From assembly GCA_963971305.1 (NCBI GenBank), contig OZ020308.1, forward strand, positions 31,587,275 to 31,651,274: 64,000 bases of DNA, given 5' to 3'. A program made the translations under genes and the position numbers. This stretch comes from Arcuatula senhousia. Its lineage: Eukaryota; Mollusca; Bivalvia; Mytilida; Mytilidae. This document shows, piece by piece, positions 23,917 to 35,183 of this stretch. Below the pieces are notes generated by a model, which saw nothing but the letters and a program-made list of their open reading frames with translations, made no database searches and was not told where the DNA came from. The stretch's first letter is position 1; every line of letters begins with the position of its first letter.

Positions 23917-25847
23917 GTGAACACTGTCGTCGATGTCGAAGTGAGTCGTATGGACAAATAGACACCTCAGAGAGTGACCACCCGTCTGTATTCCGCGATC
24001 TAACATCTCACGAAATTAAGGGACTTCTACACTACCTTTACCACGAAAGTGGTCTTAATCTAACCATTGCCACAGAGGCAAAAGTGAATACAAATTATAT
24101 ATTTTCTGCCGAAGTTTTCTTGCCGCCAAAGAAAATGGTGCTAAGATATCTTGATGGCAAAGGGAAATGCCCAAGGCGTGAAGCTCGAGTGATGATATAC
24201 AGAGGAGGGAATCCGGACCCAGATGTTATAGAGATAGTTGTATGGCCATTGCCAAAACCAAGGTATTACCGCCACGTACCGTACCGACCGAGATCTTTAC
24301 CTTTTGTTGACAGACCTCCAAGTATCAAAGAAGATATAACACCGATCATTCATTTGTTGGACAAACACCTTGGCGATATGTTTTTAGACGTTTTTGATGC
24401 CCAATTATTTAATTGTAGCGATCGCTGTCTATTTTTTAATTTTTACAATCAAATAACGCCGGTGCTTTCTGGGGTCAGGAAACGTCAGAATTTTTATTGG
24501 TTACAACACGATTCCGATTACAATCTATTGAGACAATTAGATTTTGCTGTATTGGTTAAATTCGAAGTTGAAGTACCTCATTTGATGAAAATTTGGTTCA
24601 ACGGGGAACTCTTTGACAGTATAGAAGAGGTTCAATTGTATTACGAGATGTTTGGATCGAGTATTGAAAAAGTTCAGTTCCCAACATCGGACAAAAAAGG
24701 GTTAAGGCAGATGCGTGCAACTGGTAAACCGCAATTTTCAAAACCCCTGAAAGATCCGATTCAGGTGTCGCCCGATGGAAAGCGATATTCCATACATGAT
24801 AGACATGTTGCGTATGGGTATTGGCAAATGGACATCGGAAATGTCCCTTTCAATGGAGCAAGACTTTTTGACATTCGATATAGAGGAGAGAGAATTGCAT
24901 ACGAGATAAGTATCCAAGAACTTGCCAATTTCTATTTTGGTTACAAACCATCAGAATACTCCGCGTACTTCCTTGATAACAGCTTTCTGGGTGGTATACA
25001 GTCCCGATATCTCGTTCCCGGGATCGATTGTCCAAGTGATGCGACATTCTTGAGTTCGACCTTCAAAACAGAAAGTCAAGACGAACCTGTAGTAAATGCA
25101 CACGCTTTGTGTGTTTTTGAATTAAATACTTACCTTCCTCTTCGGCGGCATCATGCGTATTTTGATTATGTCCACCAATTTTATGAAGGAGTTGAAAACA
25201 TTGTTTTGGTGGTCAGAACAATTCCAACGTTTACATTGTATGACTATATTATTGATTTTATATTTTATAACAATGGAGCAGTAGAAGTGAAAATCACTCC
25301 TTGTGGTGCGGTAGGTACTTCTTGGTACGGGAAGAAAAATCCTTTCGGCTTTCAGTTACAGAAAAACCTCATGGGTCCGTTGCATCAACACTTGCTGAAC
25401 ATTAAAGCCGACCTTGACATAAAGGGAACTCGAAACCGTTTTGAAACTTTAAATATTGAACAAGAAGTAACAGAAAATAAACTACACATCGACCCCGAAG
25501 CGAAAATTACACAGAGTAAATTTGTTCGACGATTGATGGAAACTGAAAGAGAAGGAGGGTACAAGTTTAACTTCGACACCCCAAAATACCTAACAATTGT
25601 CAATAAAAAGGTAAAGGATGAATTTGGAAACCGCGCTGGATATAGAATCATAAATCAAGCCATGACCAATATGAACCGCCCTCCTTTCGAGGGAAACAAT
25701 CCTTCAACTGCATGGGCTCAGTACCAGGTCGCTGTTACCAAATATAAGGACAGTGAACCTTCTAGTAGCAATATGTATGTCCACTCGGATCAGCCAGTGT
25801 TCACATTTGAAGACTTCATAAGTGATAACGAAAATATAGTGGATCAG
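23917..25847 (+). CDS. copper-containing (quinone) amine oxidase, main exon
   Basis: Exon 2 of a three-exon, 766-codon gene (family members are about 750-760 aa). The enzyme oxidatively deaminates primary amines to aldehyde, H2O2 and ammonia and is expected to be extracellular. Seen: the N2/N3 region (LTSHEIKGLLHYL, FLPPKK), the paired Cys394 and Cys421 (IDCPSD, LCVFE), catalytic-base Asp376 (FLDNSF), the cofactor site Tyr464 (TFTLYDY) and copper ligands His512 and His514 (LHQHL). The canonical Asn before the cofactor Tyr is Leu463. The start follows acceptor TTTGACAG at 23916 and the end is CAG|GTAAGC. Resemblance is to AOC1/AOC3-type animal enzymes (GTRNRFETL, VTKYKDSE). No frameshifts or stops. 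Confidence 0.93.
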
Positions 25848-26164
25848 GTAAGCAGATACAACATTTTCTTATATAATATAGCACGATAAAAAGCAAAAAA
25901 TTATCAAGGGGCATAAAAACGCCAAAAACATACAGCAGAACAACAATATAGAAAAAAAAACATTACAAAGTTCTGCATAGTTCTGAACTCGATTCATATC
26001 GATAATGAACCCGATGCACTGAAAGGGCAACCAGCTATCACCCATTGCATCAATATTTATAAGTTAATTTCACCTCAGACTATCATACAACCATGGAGTA
26101 AAAATTTAGAATTTTTTAAACTCGAAAATCCCATTTCCCCCTTTCAAGCTCAACTGGTCAAAGG

Positions 26165-27020
26165 CCATGTGAGCTTATGTCTGACTCATCACTATGCGTT
26201 CTTCTTCGCCCGTCTTCTGTCGTTTTGTCGTTCGTTAACAATTTTAAAATTTAAAAAAATCTTCTCTAAATCCACTGAAATAATTTGAGTAAAATTCTGT
26301 ATGCATGTTTTAAGACATAAAAAGCGTTTCTTTATGTTTTGCCCTATGGATTCAAAACTACTGCTTGTTTAATCCTTCAGCTCATTAAGGATGATCACTG
26401 GTCTATTTTTGAGATTTCTGTCAGATTTTCGGAATCCTCTAGATTTTCCATTGAAGTAGGGATAATTTTTTTTGCCCAGCAACCCCCTAATTTCTTTTCT
26501 TAATAAGGTTCATTGGGTCATTGAGAGCTATACTATACAAAGTTTAATAAATTTCTTGTTATTATTTCATAAGTTTTTTTTTCATTAAAACAAGCCTAAT
26601 GCTTAACCTACGAAAAAGCCAGAGAAAGCTTTTTCCCGCCAAATTTTGAACGCTATAAATTATCTTGAAAACGATTTCGGCAACCTATGAATTTTATTAA
26701 CTTATTTTGTACCTTTACCTTTGGTCTATTCATCATATATATATAAATTTAGAAACCTTGTTGTTTTCAACCAGCGAATATCCTTAAGTTCTACAAAAGA
26801 CTTCATAAGGTCAAGTTTGGGAGATAGAAAATATCTTGTTTTTTATGTTTTCCCCATAGAATGAAAACTATTCCAAACAGAGAAAATCTGTTGCTTGCCT
26901 AAACCTTTAGCTCATTTAGCTTTACAAATATCTCGATTGAAGTTATCAGATGACCTCTTATAGAATAGACACTTGTGGCTTAAGGACAAGGTGAAAAATT
27001 AGGCTTCTGGCAGCCTCTTT
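26165..27020 (+). mobile_element. decayed copy of the AGCTCAC...CTTG element in intron 2
   Basis: It begins with 'gtgagcttatgtctgactca', contains 'agaaaatctgttgcttgcct' and ends near 'ggcttctggcagcctctttg'. Only a few diverged tandem units remain. Confidence 0.5.
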
Positions 27021-27179
27021 GTCTTTTTGTATGGAATAATACGCTTTTTACACTTTTTAATATTACTGTTGATTGCTACACAATCAATGTGCCTAGCAAA
27101 AAAATCATGTATAATTTAAAGAAAAACCATCCAAATTGTTTAAACATGTTTGATTTGATACGGTACATGAATTGACTAT

Positions 27180-27425
27180 TAGCAGCGCGACGAGTGTGCT
27201 AAAGCAAGCAGAATACTCCTCCGGAGTACCTGAGTTCACTCTCGTTAAGACTTGAGTTTGCGCTGCTGATTGCTTTTCGGTTGTTTTTGTATTTTGGTGT
27301 TTTTGTGTTTGTCTGTTTATTCGTTCTATTTCGTTCGTATTTACTGGTTTAATTCGTTTTTGCATTTTCGGACTTTTTACATTCAGATACCCCATTGGTA
27401 CCTCTGCGTCTGCCATGCATTGTTT
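27180..27425 (+). mobile_element. 5'-truncated 3' end of the Penelope-like retroelement (intron 2)
   Basis: The stretch from 'gtgtgctaaagcaagcag' through 'cctgagttcactct' to 'accccattggtacctctg' matches the segment that directly follows the reverse-transcriptase remnants at 49840-50045 and 63260-63465. So this is an isolated 3' end, as left by an incomplete retrotransposition. Confidence 0.65.
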
Positions 27426-27540
27426 TTTCATAAAGTAGCTGTATGTTACATAAAGTGAACTTCGCATCTCGTGGAATTCATGTGTGGCACCAATCTCTCT
27501 GCAGGTTGATACATTGTAACTTGTTCACTTGGTTTTGTAG

Positions 27541-27843
27541 GATCTTGTTGCTTGGATAACAACGGGTATGTACCATATCCCACAGAAAGAAGATTTGCCC
27601 GTGACTCATACCACGGGAATGTCACGCAGCGTGTGGTTTGTACCGTTTAACTACTTCGAGAAAAGCCCGGGAATGTCCGTAGCCAACTCTGTACGTATTG
27701 ATAAGAAAGAGGTAAACGGGGAAGTAGTTTCTGTCAACATACGGCGGTACGGAACCAAGAGTGAGGTCACGTGTATCCCGAAGAAAAATCCGTTCGAGGA
27801 ATTTCTAAGACAGAACCCTTGTCCGATTGTTCAGTGCACCTAA
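27541..27843 (+). CDS. copper amine oxidase, exon 3 (C-terminus)
   Basis: The exon follows acceptor GGTTTTGTAG in phase 0 and encodes DLVAWITTGMYHIPQKEDLP and 80 further residues to a TAA stop. It supplies the third copper ligand, His678 (MYHIP), and the conserved C-terminal region with FVPFNYFEKSP. Joined to exons 1 and 2 it completes a protein of 766 residues, so the enzyme keeps all three copper histidines. The very C-terminus (CPIVQCT) carries two cysteines that could form a disulfide. Confidence 0.9.
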   Translation, partial: DLVAWITTGMYHIPQKEDLPVTHTTGMSRSVWFVPFNYFEKSPGMSVANSVRIDKKEVNGEVVSVNIRRYGTKSEVTCIPKKNPFEEFLRQNPCPIVQCT

Positions 27844-27867
27844 AAGAATTCACGGAATTTTAACGAA

Positions 27868-27873
27868 AATAAA
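27868..27873 (+). other. AATAAA poly(A) signal of the amine oxidase gene
   Basis: AATAAA lies 25 bases after the stop codon, followed by AT-rich sequence and a T run (27893-27901). Close to the stop, so the 3' UTR would be short. Confidence 0.5.
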
Positions 27874-28189
27874 ATTATTCCGATTTTGATGGTTTTTTTT
27901 TCATGGCATATTTTGATCAGGATAAAACCATAGTGCAAGCAATTTTCAGACTTGTTCCATTAAATCATCGAACATTCCTGGCAATTTGAATTCATTGACA
28001 AGCCATTTAAAATGAAATTTGAATTGTCACCCTAACGAAAAGTGGAATTATGGACCTTTGTGTTAGTAACCTGACGTGTTATCTTCTATATTTGGTGCTA
28101 ACGGTAGAAAAAAGCTACTACTCAAAGAGAAATTTTAGGTGCCTTGGAAATAAAATAAAAATAGCTGGTACATGGAAGATAATAACATA

Positions 28190-28360
28190 AATTCTTCGCT
28201 TGCTTAACTTTTCAGCTAATGAACTCTACACTTTACTGCATAAAATTAGCCCACATAAAACTTTAATCTTTGAATGTGTAAAAAATGCTTGGCATCCTAG
28301 CCTCAAAATTCGGGCATTTAAGTCAGGTGAGTGATTCATGCTCCTAGGACCTTTTTGTTT
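28190..28360 (+). repeat. 3' fragment of the AGCTCAC...CTTG element
   Basis: 'ttgcttaacttttcagctaa' and 'tcaggtgagtgattcatgct' match the last unit and terminus of the family. Confidence 0.45.
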
Positions 28361-29142
28361 ATACATAAACTGGTTATAGGGATTTATCTGGTTTGTTTTA
28401 GGAAGCTCTTTGTGATTTATAAAGTATAGATTTACGCGTGAAGGTATTAAATTAAATGACTAATCACAGGTTATCAGTTTCAAATTTCCAAGAAAGAAAA
28501 GACAAACAAAATCAGTAGCGTTACATATCGGAGAAACTAATTTGGTGTTTGCATATTTTATGAAATAGATGATTAAACAAGGTTCTATGAAGTCAAATAT
28601 ACCTCTTCCTTTGTGATCTGTGTTACATCAAAAACACGACACAGTTGTTAATTACGACTGGGAACGCCAGTACTGAGGCCTCTAATAATTTGTTGAACCT
28701 TTATGCCAAAGTCAAGCCTCTATGATAGAGTTGTCTATTTTTGGTCTGCCATAACCACTTTAAGAGAGAGTTTTTATAGCTTAACTTTACCTCAACTGAG
28801 TTAATTATCAACAAACTCAGGTTAAAATTAAAAGCAATCACCACCCGAACAAAAAAGATTTATCTGCTTGGACATCAAATCTATGATCAAGATAGGACGA
28901 GTTTTCTTAAAATAAAAGAGACAGAGACCGTCGACGATGATGATGGATTATGATTAACTTTTTTGTTTTTTGTTTTAAACAAAGGCCTTAAATTAGACTG
29001 AATTACTTATCTAAACAGTCCTTAATTTTCAATCTACAAGCAAAACACTTTCATTTCAATATTTTAGGGGCATAACCGTTAAAAGTAATATGACCAGTGT
29101 ATAAAAGTATTTTTGTAGAGCTTTTATAAGCTGAACACCAAG
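28361..29142. other. no feature seen
   Basis: Intergenic, AT-rich, no ORF of interest. Confidence 0.5.
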
Positions 29143-29430
29143 AGACGGATCATATAACTTCAAGGGTTTTTTTTTGTTCTGGTCAGAATTTTTTTTCCGC
29201 GCCATTTTTGTTCTGGTGAGAATTTTTTTCCGCGCCATTTTTCGAAGGCGGCGCGAGAGAATATTTTTTAATTATTATCATTATTTTATATGGCAGAAAT
29301 CCTTCTTCAGAGTATTTTTTTCTTACCCTCTGCTGCCAATTTTTTTTTTTCATCAGAAATAATTTTCAGAATATTTTTTTAGGAAAAAAACCAAGCCCCC
29401 CCCCCCTTTCAAGTTAAATGGTCGGTCCCT
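29143..29430. mobile_element. T-run-rich MITE related to PIF-like families
   Basis: 'gagacggatcatataacttc' on the left is roughly mirrored by 'aagttaaatggtcggtccct' on the right. The interior has repeated 'gttctggt.agaattttttt' and 'ccgcgccattttt', resembling the interior style of the element at 38333-38602. Confidence 0.45.
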
Positions 29431-29710
29431 AAAAGAGCAACAGCTTTAAATGTGCAATGGCTTGTATTTGATAAGCGAAAAAAAAATTAACATTTTCATG
29501 TTGTCTTAATTACAACTAAGGTATAATGAAGCTTTTGCAGAGTTTAATGAGTAGAACATTAAAGCAAACAACAGCAGTTACTTTTCTTTATCGGCAATAT
29601 TTATTGCCCGTCCACGTATGTTATTGTGACATATAGTTTTGCTTCAAGTCTTGTGTCCGTCCGTCCGTAACTTTTTGATTAAGTTTTATGTATAGGCCCA
29701 TGTCACGGAT

Positions 29711-29754
29711 GCTCAATGATGAGTCTAAAATAGACGAAACGCTAATCAGGCGTA
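29711..29754 (+). ncRNA. degenerate hammerhead-like motif (schistosome type)
   Basis: ATGATGA, then a stem II GTCT-aaaat-AGAC, then GAAA and CGCTAATC|AGGCGTA follow the hammerhead order. Position 3 of the core (C to A) is changed, so it is probably inactive. Same family as 59903-59947. Confidence 0.45.
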
Positions 29755-29794
29755 GGTATAGATTATTATATATCTTACCTCTTAACAGAAGCAG

Positions 29795-29990
29795 AGGTAC
29801 CAATGGGGCAGCCGAATGTCCTAAATCAAAAAGCACCAACGGGAACAGGACGAGAAAACAAACAACATACAACACAGAAACACAAAATCAACTGAAAGCA
29901 ATAAACAACACAAACTCAAGTCGTAACGAGAGTGAACTCAGATGCTTCAGAAGAATATTTAATTCCTGCTTGCTATAGCACACCCGTCGT
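29795..29990 (-). mobile_element. 3' end of the Penelope-like retroelement, reverse orientation
   Basis: Read on the minus strand it gives the same series as 27180-27425: 'ggtgtgctatagcaagcagg', 'tctgagttcactct', 'cccattggtacctc'. It abuts the hammerhead-like motif above. Confidence 0.6.
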
Positions 29991-29999
29991 GTTGCCAAC

Positions 30000-30560
30000 C
30001 GTCGATTTAGTGTGTCAAATCCGAAAAAGAAAGAAAAAACAAAACCCTATGACAAACCAACATCTCCACTCATCTGAGAGATGGAAATCCCATATTTGTC
30101 TCTATATGAGTGCATGATGTCCTCCGTAAAATTTTTTGAAGCAATAGGTTTTTATCAGCCTAAGAGTCGAATATAGAAATATCATAGCAGCCTAAAATGT
30201 ATATGGGTTATTATCAAAAAACGTTAATATTCATGTAATTCGGGTATACACGGAATATTTCAAGTAATTTAACTTATGTTTTAGATCAAATTAAATTTTA
30301 GCAACACGGGGAACATTTTCTACAGAGGAAATGTTTGTTTTCAAATTTTTTCTTATCATAATTTGTTGCTAAACTGGTAAAAATGGGATAAAACTGCTTG
30401 TAATTTCGCCGTGGTCAGAGATTCTTCATTAAAATTTTCTTTTAAAAAACAAATATTTCAACAAGAAATTATGAATAAATTTACTACTTACCATATTCTT
30501 TAGAAATAATAAACAACAATGATCCCTAGATTACAGATTTTCAGAAAAAAATATTTGTAA
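30000..30560. other. no feature seen
   Basis: Intergenic AT-rich sequence before the motif cluster. Confidence 0.45.
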
Positions 30561-30579
30561 AGCTGTGTAACTGTCGCCG

Positions 30580-31553
30580 TGTCCCTTGTGTTACTTAATA
30601 CATAAATAGGTAAGTAACAGTTGTCTCTCTTATATTACTGACATTTGGAGTATCCCCCCTTGAAGTCATACTTCCTGTATTGAATTATGGGTATTGGAGC
30701 AGACAACATGGCATTTGAAAAACAACTTTTTTGAAGTCTGAGGTATGTTTTCTGAAACCGTAATTTTTATTTATGTCCATATTGTTACTACATATTTGTA
30801 ACCATTTAATGATACTATAGTATCCAAAATATGTCCAAAATGTGTATTCAGTAGTATACTAAGGAAAACAAACTGATTATTTTTTCTAAACAGTGTACAT
30901 TGTCATCAATACTGAAATAACTACCAAATATGTCCCTTGTGTTACTGTCCCTTTTGTTACCTTAAATTATGTAACACAAGTGACCAATTTCGTAACAAAA
31001 GGGACAAGTATGGGATTTTTTCTGCGTTTTCATGTTAACAAGTGAAAATTTTAATGCAAAGATGTATAATAAAGAAATGTTTATGATATTTTTTTATTAT
31101 GAATATGATTTTACATAAACCAAAGTCTATATTATTTAGTATTATAGAAAACGTAACAAAAGGGACAAACAAGGTAACAAAAGTGACAGATAAATAGTTG
31201 TTTTAAAAACAAGTGTATGAATGAAAAAAGTAATTTTTGATTTATGAATATTATTAATATAGAGGAATTTTAATATGCACAAGTTAATATAAGTTTATAT
31301 TTCACAAAAAAGACACAAAATTTGTTTGTCTTGATAAAACAACCCTTATACTTTCCGGTAACACAAGTGACAACAAGCTGGTAAAATTATCAATGTCCCC
31401 CCCCCTTAAGGTTGTATACAATATTGGATTTTTTACTTTTAAATAAACTTTTTTTGCAATTTTATCTGCATATTTCGTTTTCTGCTTCAACATATACACA
31501 ATTATCACTTTCATTCAAGATAACACATGACTCTGTCGGTAACATAAGTGACA
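30580..31553. promoter_or_regulatory. left cluster of nine 15-bp GTAACAnAAGkGACA motifs
   Basis: Motifs on the - strand start at 30580, 30931 and 30946 (the last two directly abutting). Motifs on the + strand start at 30971, 30992, 31153, 31174, 31358 and 31539. Two pairs have starts exactly 21 bp apart. Read as TGTCACTTGTGTTAC, the motif is a direct repeat of TGTnAC with a 3-base spacer. Three further copies lie 3' of the gene. I noticed no copy elsewhere in the window. They are probably binding sites for a dimeric or tandem-finger protein, perhaps the encoded one. Confidence 0.75.
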
Positions 31554-31715
31554 CAACATTAGTAATTATGATTTGTAAAAGCAATTATAAGACAATATCA
31601 AAATAGGTTTGGAGTGAAAACAATCTTACTGTATACAGAAATTGTAAGGAATACTTTAACTTAATGAATATTTTAATCTAATATGGAATTTTCAATTGTA
31701 TTTTCAGAATTAAAG

Positions 31716-34700
31716 ATGCCACTGTCCAATGCAGAAAAACAGCGTCGATACAGACAAAAGCGGGACGCAGATCCTACTAGAAGGGCTGAACATAAAGCAA
31801 AATGTAAAACCAAGTATCAAGAGGATCTGGCTGTTGGGAAACGGAAGTTGATAAAAGACATGAGTCCTAGAGAACAACGTGCTGAGAGAAAATCATGGAA
31901 AAAGAGAAAAACCTCCCAGCGCAAAAGAAAAAGAAATGACGAAGAGATTCTTACACCACCTTCATCTCCCGTGCGTGATAGTCCAGATATTCAACCTATG
32001 GCCATGGGACATCAGAATACTCGTAGGAAAAAGAGAAACATAGCCAAATGCTACAGAGACAATGCAAAATTAAGACAACAACTTGAAGCTCAAAAACGAC
32101 GAAATAACAAATTGCTTGTACGAATACATAGACAAAAGTTAAAAGAAAAGACACCCGACTCACCAAGAACAAAAACCAACAAATTGTTGAGAAATTGGAG
32201 TACAGAAAAGGGCACTCATACAAGAAAGGAACGAAGAGATAAGAAAAAAAGAGCAAAGAAGGCACTAGTTTTTCAGCTAGCATTGAGTGAGGAACTGAAG
32301 GAGAAATATAAGCGCTCAAAACAAAAGGAAAAAAACTACTTATCGGAATTAACTAGAGGAAAACTCATCAAGAGATATAAATTGATTGACAAAACAAGAG
32401 AAGAGCTCAGGATGAAAGCAGGAACAAAACGCTTCAAAAAAGGAACATTGTCATACAGACTAGAACCACAAGTATTTGCTTTCTACGAGAGAGATGATAA
32501 CAGCAAAATTACAGCGGGTATGAAGGACACTGTTACAAAGCAAGGTGTGAAAAAACAGAGAAGAATATTGACAGATACCATTGAAAGGATACATGAACGT
32601 TTCCTAATTGAGAACTCTGATATCGATGTGAGTTATACTACATTCTGCAGATTAAGGCCATTCTGGGTTCAACCTCCAAAGGAAGCAGATCGGGTTACAT
32701 GCGCATGCAAACAGCACGAAAACATGCAATTCCTTGCAGACGCCATGTATAATATCGACCGCATTAAATCAAGATCTCTTTCTACACTTGTGAAGAACTT
32801 TAGCTGTGACATCAGTAACTTAGATTGTATGTACGGGCGTTGTACAAAATGCAGAGATGTAATTATCCCTGAATTTGGACACAATAAAGATGATGAAGAA
32901 AAAAATCGTGATACAACAGTTAACAATGATGATGACGAAACGTCGTGGTTTCAATGGGGGTCGATAAGACCAAAGCGATTAATAAAAGGCAAGGAGAAAG
33001 AAGTCACAATTACAGTAAAGGAAAAGGTGAATGGCAGTATTAAAGAACTCAAGACAAAATTTTCTGAGGATATGAAACGATTCAAGATTCATTCGTTTAA
33101 TATAACAAATCAAATTGGTTATTACCGTAAGCTCAAGGAATCTTTAAAGGAAAATGAAGCTCTTATTCATGTCGACTTTGCTGAGAACTTTCAATGTAAA
33201 CTAGCAAGTGAAATTCAAGACGTGCATTTTGGGGCTTCAAAAAAGCAAATCACACTTCACACAGGTGTCTACTACATTAAATCGGGTCCGGAAACGTTTT
33301 GTGGTGTGTCAGATAGTTTGGATCACAATCCCAGTTCAGTCTGGGCATTTCTCGATCCCGTTTTAGATAAACTATTGCTAGAAAATCCAAGTATTGATAC
33401 GATGTACTTCTTCAGCGATGGACCAGCCACGCAGTATAAACAAAAAGGAAATTTCTTTCTTTTTACGCATGAAATGTCAAAGAGAGGTTTATCTGGATAT
33501 TGGAACTTTCACGAGCATGGTCATGGGAAAGGGGTACCAGACGGTGTAGGAGGTGCGCTGAAAAGAAAGGCAAATGACGTGGTGCTTCACGGACAAGATA
33601 TAACAAATGCCAAGTCTTTTGTTGAAAAGTGTCAGGCAGATTCGGCCGTGTTTATATATGAAGTGGCACAACAGGAGATAGACAATAAATCGCTTGTCCT
33701 TTCGAAAGAAACATTAAAGCCCATAGCAGGAACACAAAAGATTCATCAGATAAAGTATGCTGGATTTGGAGAAGTAATGTACAGGGATATAAGCTGTTCA
33801 TGCAGGGATGACACCTTGCATCAAGGACATCAATTGAAATCCCATTCGCTCATCGAAAAAAGAACAGAAAAGCAGAGAAACAAAGCATGTGACAAGTCTA
33901 CTGTAGAAACAGAACTTCATAAAAATGAATCGAAAAAAGTTAATATGACACCAACAACAATAGACATAAGTGAAGATAAGACTATTGCGAGAAATTATTT
34001 TTTCTCAAGAATGTTGAAAGAACTAGGACAGTGTATAACGTTTGAGCAGATACAGAACAAATGTACTGAAATATATAGAGCGATTGAAGAAAAAGGGTAT
34101 GATTTAGACGATACATACTCAGCATGCATTATAAATACAGGTCTAGAAATTGACGCAGATGCACTTATGACATGCCCTACTGATATACCATGCAATACCG
34201 CAGCCCTGAATCCTATTAAGGTGACAGCTGATGGCAATAGTTTACCATATTCAGGTAGCATAATTGCGACTGGAAAAGAGGAATCAGGAGAGGAAATCAG
34301 AGTCAGAATAATAGTTGAATCAGCTCTCTACAAACACTTGTATTTGAATCAACAATTCTTAGAAAAAGGAACTGAACACAGAAATCGAGATATTGCAAAG
34401 ACTTATGCATTATATTCAGATGAATATGCTAATGAAGCCCTCTCGCCCTATCAAATTGAACGAATATTTGAGAAAGAGGTAATTAAGATAACGAAGAACA
34501 AATCATACATGGGAATTTGGCAGCTATGTGCATTATCTGGTGTTCTTGGCCGTCAAATTTGTTCAATTTATCCCAAATTAGGAAACCCGGTGGTACGAAA
34601 AGATCTCCATCGCTTGATAGAGCCGAGGGAGTTGAGAAGTACTGAACTTGGATACATTCTTTGGACATCGACACGTCAGGATATGAACAGAGGCAATTGG

Positions 34701-35183
34701 ATACCGAATCATTTCGTAGCTTTACTGCCAATGAATCCAGTATCTAACCCAGAAGCACATACAGACAAAGCTTCCAACTCAGAAGTGAGAAAAGACAATG
34801 ATTCTAGCTCAGAAGAATGTACAGACAAAGATTCATGCAGACGTGAGAGCATAGATAATGACTCTGGTAAATCAGTAGATGATGTGTCTGGTCTTCGTCC
34901 AGAAGATTTAAAGGGCCTTTATGTACTTGTTAATTATGACAACCACCCTTATCCAGGCATTGTTTTAGATTGTGACAAGACTGAACTTTTTGTCCGCTGT
35001 ATGCGCAATGCAGAAAAGGACCTAGCAAACAACTCATTTTATTGGCCTCTTGCGGTAAAGGATCAGTTGTGGTATGGTATGAGTGAAATCATTTGCCTCA
35101 TTCCCGAGCCTAAGTCCGTCGGAACAAAGTATCATGTAGACAATGAACTATGGAAACGAGTCCTGCAAAAGCTAAAGAAATGA
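31716..35183 (+). CDS. DDE-like / OTU-vertnin-like fusion protein, probably transposon-derived
   Basis: A single uninterrupted ORF. I choose the ATG at 31716 (MPLSNAEKQRRYRQKRD) because TATTTTCAG just upstream looks like a 3' splice site; the frame is open from an earlier ATG at 31683, and residue numbers here count from that one. Order seen: a very basic, coiled-coil-like region (12-240); Cys-rich motifs (CACKQHEN; CMYGRCTKC); a DDE-like core with D498 (HVDFAENF), D579 (FFSDGPATQY) and E611 (FHEHGHGKG); an OTU/vertnin-like region with DGNS (Ser853 where a Cys nucleophile is usual) and His1010 (PNHFVALL); an acidic linker; and a C-terminal SH3-like domain (YVLVNYDNHPYPG). Such fusions are common in invertebrate genomes, but I cannot name a superfamily. 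TIRs were not found. Confidence 0.8.
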   Translation: MPLSNAEKQRRYRQKRDADPTRRAEHKAKCKTKYQEDLAVGKRKLIKDMSPREQRAERKSWKKRKTSQRKRKRNDEEILTPPSSPVRDSPDIQPMAMGHQNTRRKKRNIAKCYRDNAKLRQQLEAQKRRNNKLLVRIHRQKLKEKTPDSPRTKTNKLLRNWSTEKGTHTRKERRDKKKRAKKALVFQLALSEELKEKYKRSKQKEKNYLSELTRGKLIKRYKLIDKTREELRMKAGTKRFKKGTLSYRLEPQVFAFYERDDNSKITAGMKDTVTKQGVKKQRRILTDTIERIHERFLIENSDIDVSYTTFCRLRPFWVQPPKEADRVTCACKQHENMQFLADAMYNIDRIKSRSLSTLVKNFSCDISNLDCMYGRCTKCRDVIIPEFGHNKDDEEKNRDTTVNNDDDETSWFQWGSIRPKRLIKGKEKEVTITVKEKVNGSIKELKTKFSEDMKRFKIHSFNITNQIGYYRKLKESLKENEALIHVDFAENFQCKLASEIQDVHFGASKKQITLHTGVYYIKSGPETFCGVSDSLDHNPSSVWAFLDPVLDKLLLENPSIDTMYFFSDGPATQYKQKGNFFLFTHEMSKRGLSGYWNFHEHGHGKGVPDGVGGALKRKANDVVLHGQDITNAKSFVEKCQADSAVFIYEVAQQEIDNKSLVLSKETLKPIAGTQKIHQIKYAGFGEVMYRDISCSCRDDTLHQGHQLKSHSLIEKRTEKQRNKACDKSTVETELHKNESKKVNMTPTTIDISEDKTIARNYFFSRMLKELGQCITFEQIQNKCTEIYRAIEEKGYDLDDTYSACIINTGLEIDADALMTCPTDIPCNTAALNPIKVTADGNSLPYSGSIIATGKEESGEEIRVRIIVESALYKHLYLNQQFLEKGTEHRNRDIAKTYALYSDEYANEALSPYQIERIFEKEVIKITKNKSYMGIWQLCALSGVLGRQICSIYPKLGNPVVRKDLHRLIEPRELRSTELGYILWTSTRQDMNRGNWIPNHFVALLPMNPVSNPEAHTDKASNSEVRKDNDSSSEECTDKDSCRRESIDNDSGKSVDDVSGLRPEDLKGLYVLVNYDNHPYPGIVLDCDKTELFVRCMRNAEKDLANNSFYWPLAVKDQLWYGMSEIICLIPEPKSVGTKYHVDNELWKRVLQKLKK

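Noticed and set aside
30614..30632. Extra GTAACA/TGTCTC-like copies of the 15-bp motif (also 31521, 35675)
   Set aside because: More than two mismatches or altered spacing, so left out of the count of twelve.
31683..31715. First ATG of the 1,166-codon frame as the true start
   Set aside because: It sits within a likely polypyrimidine/acceptor region (tattttcag); the ATG at 31716 begins the conserved-looking MPLSNAEKQRRY segment.
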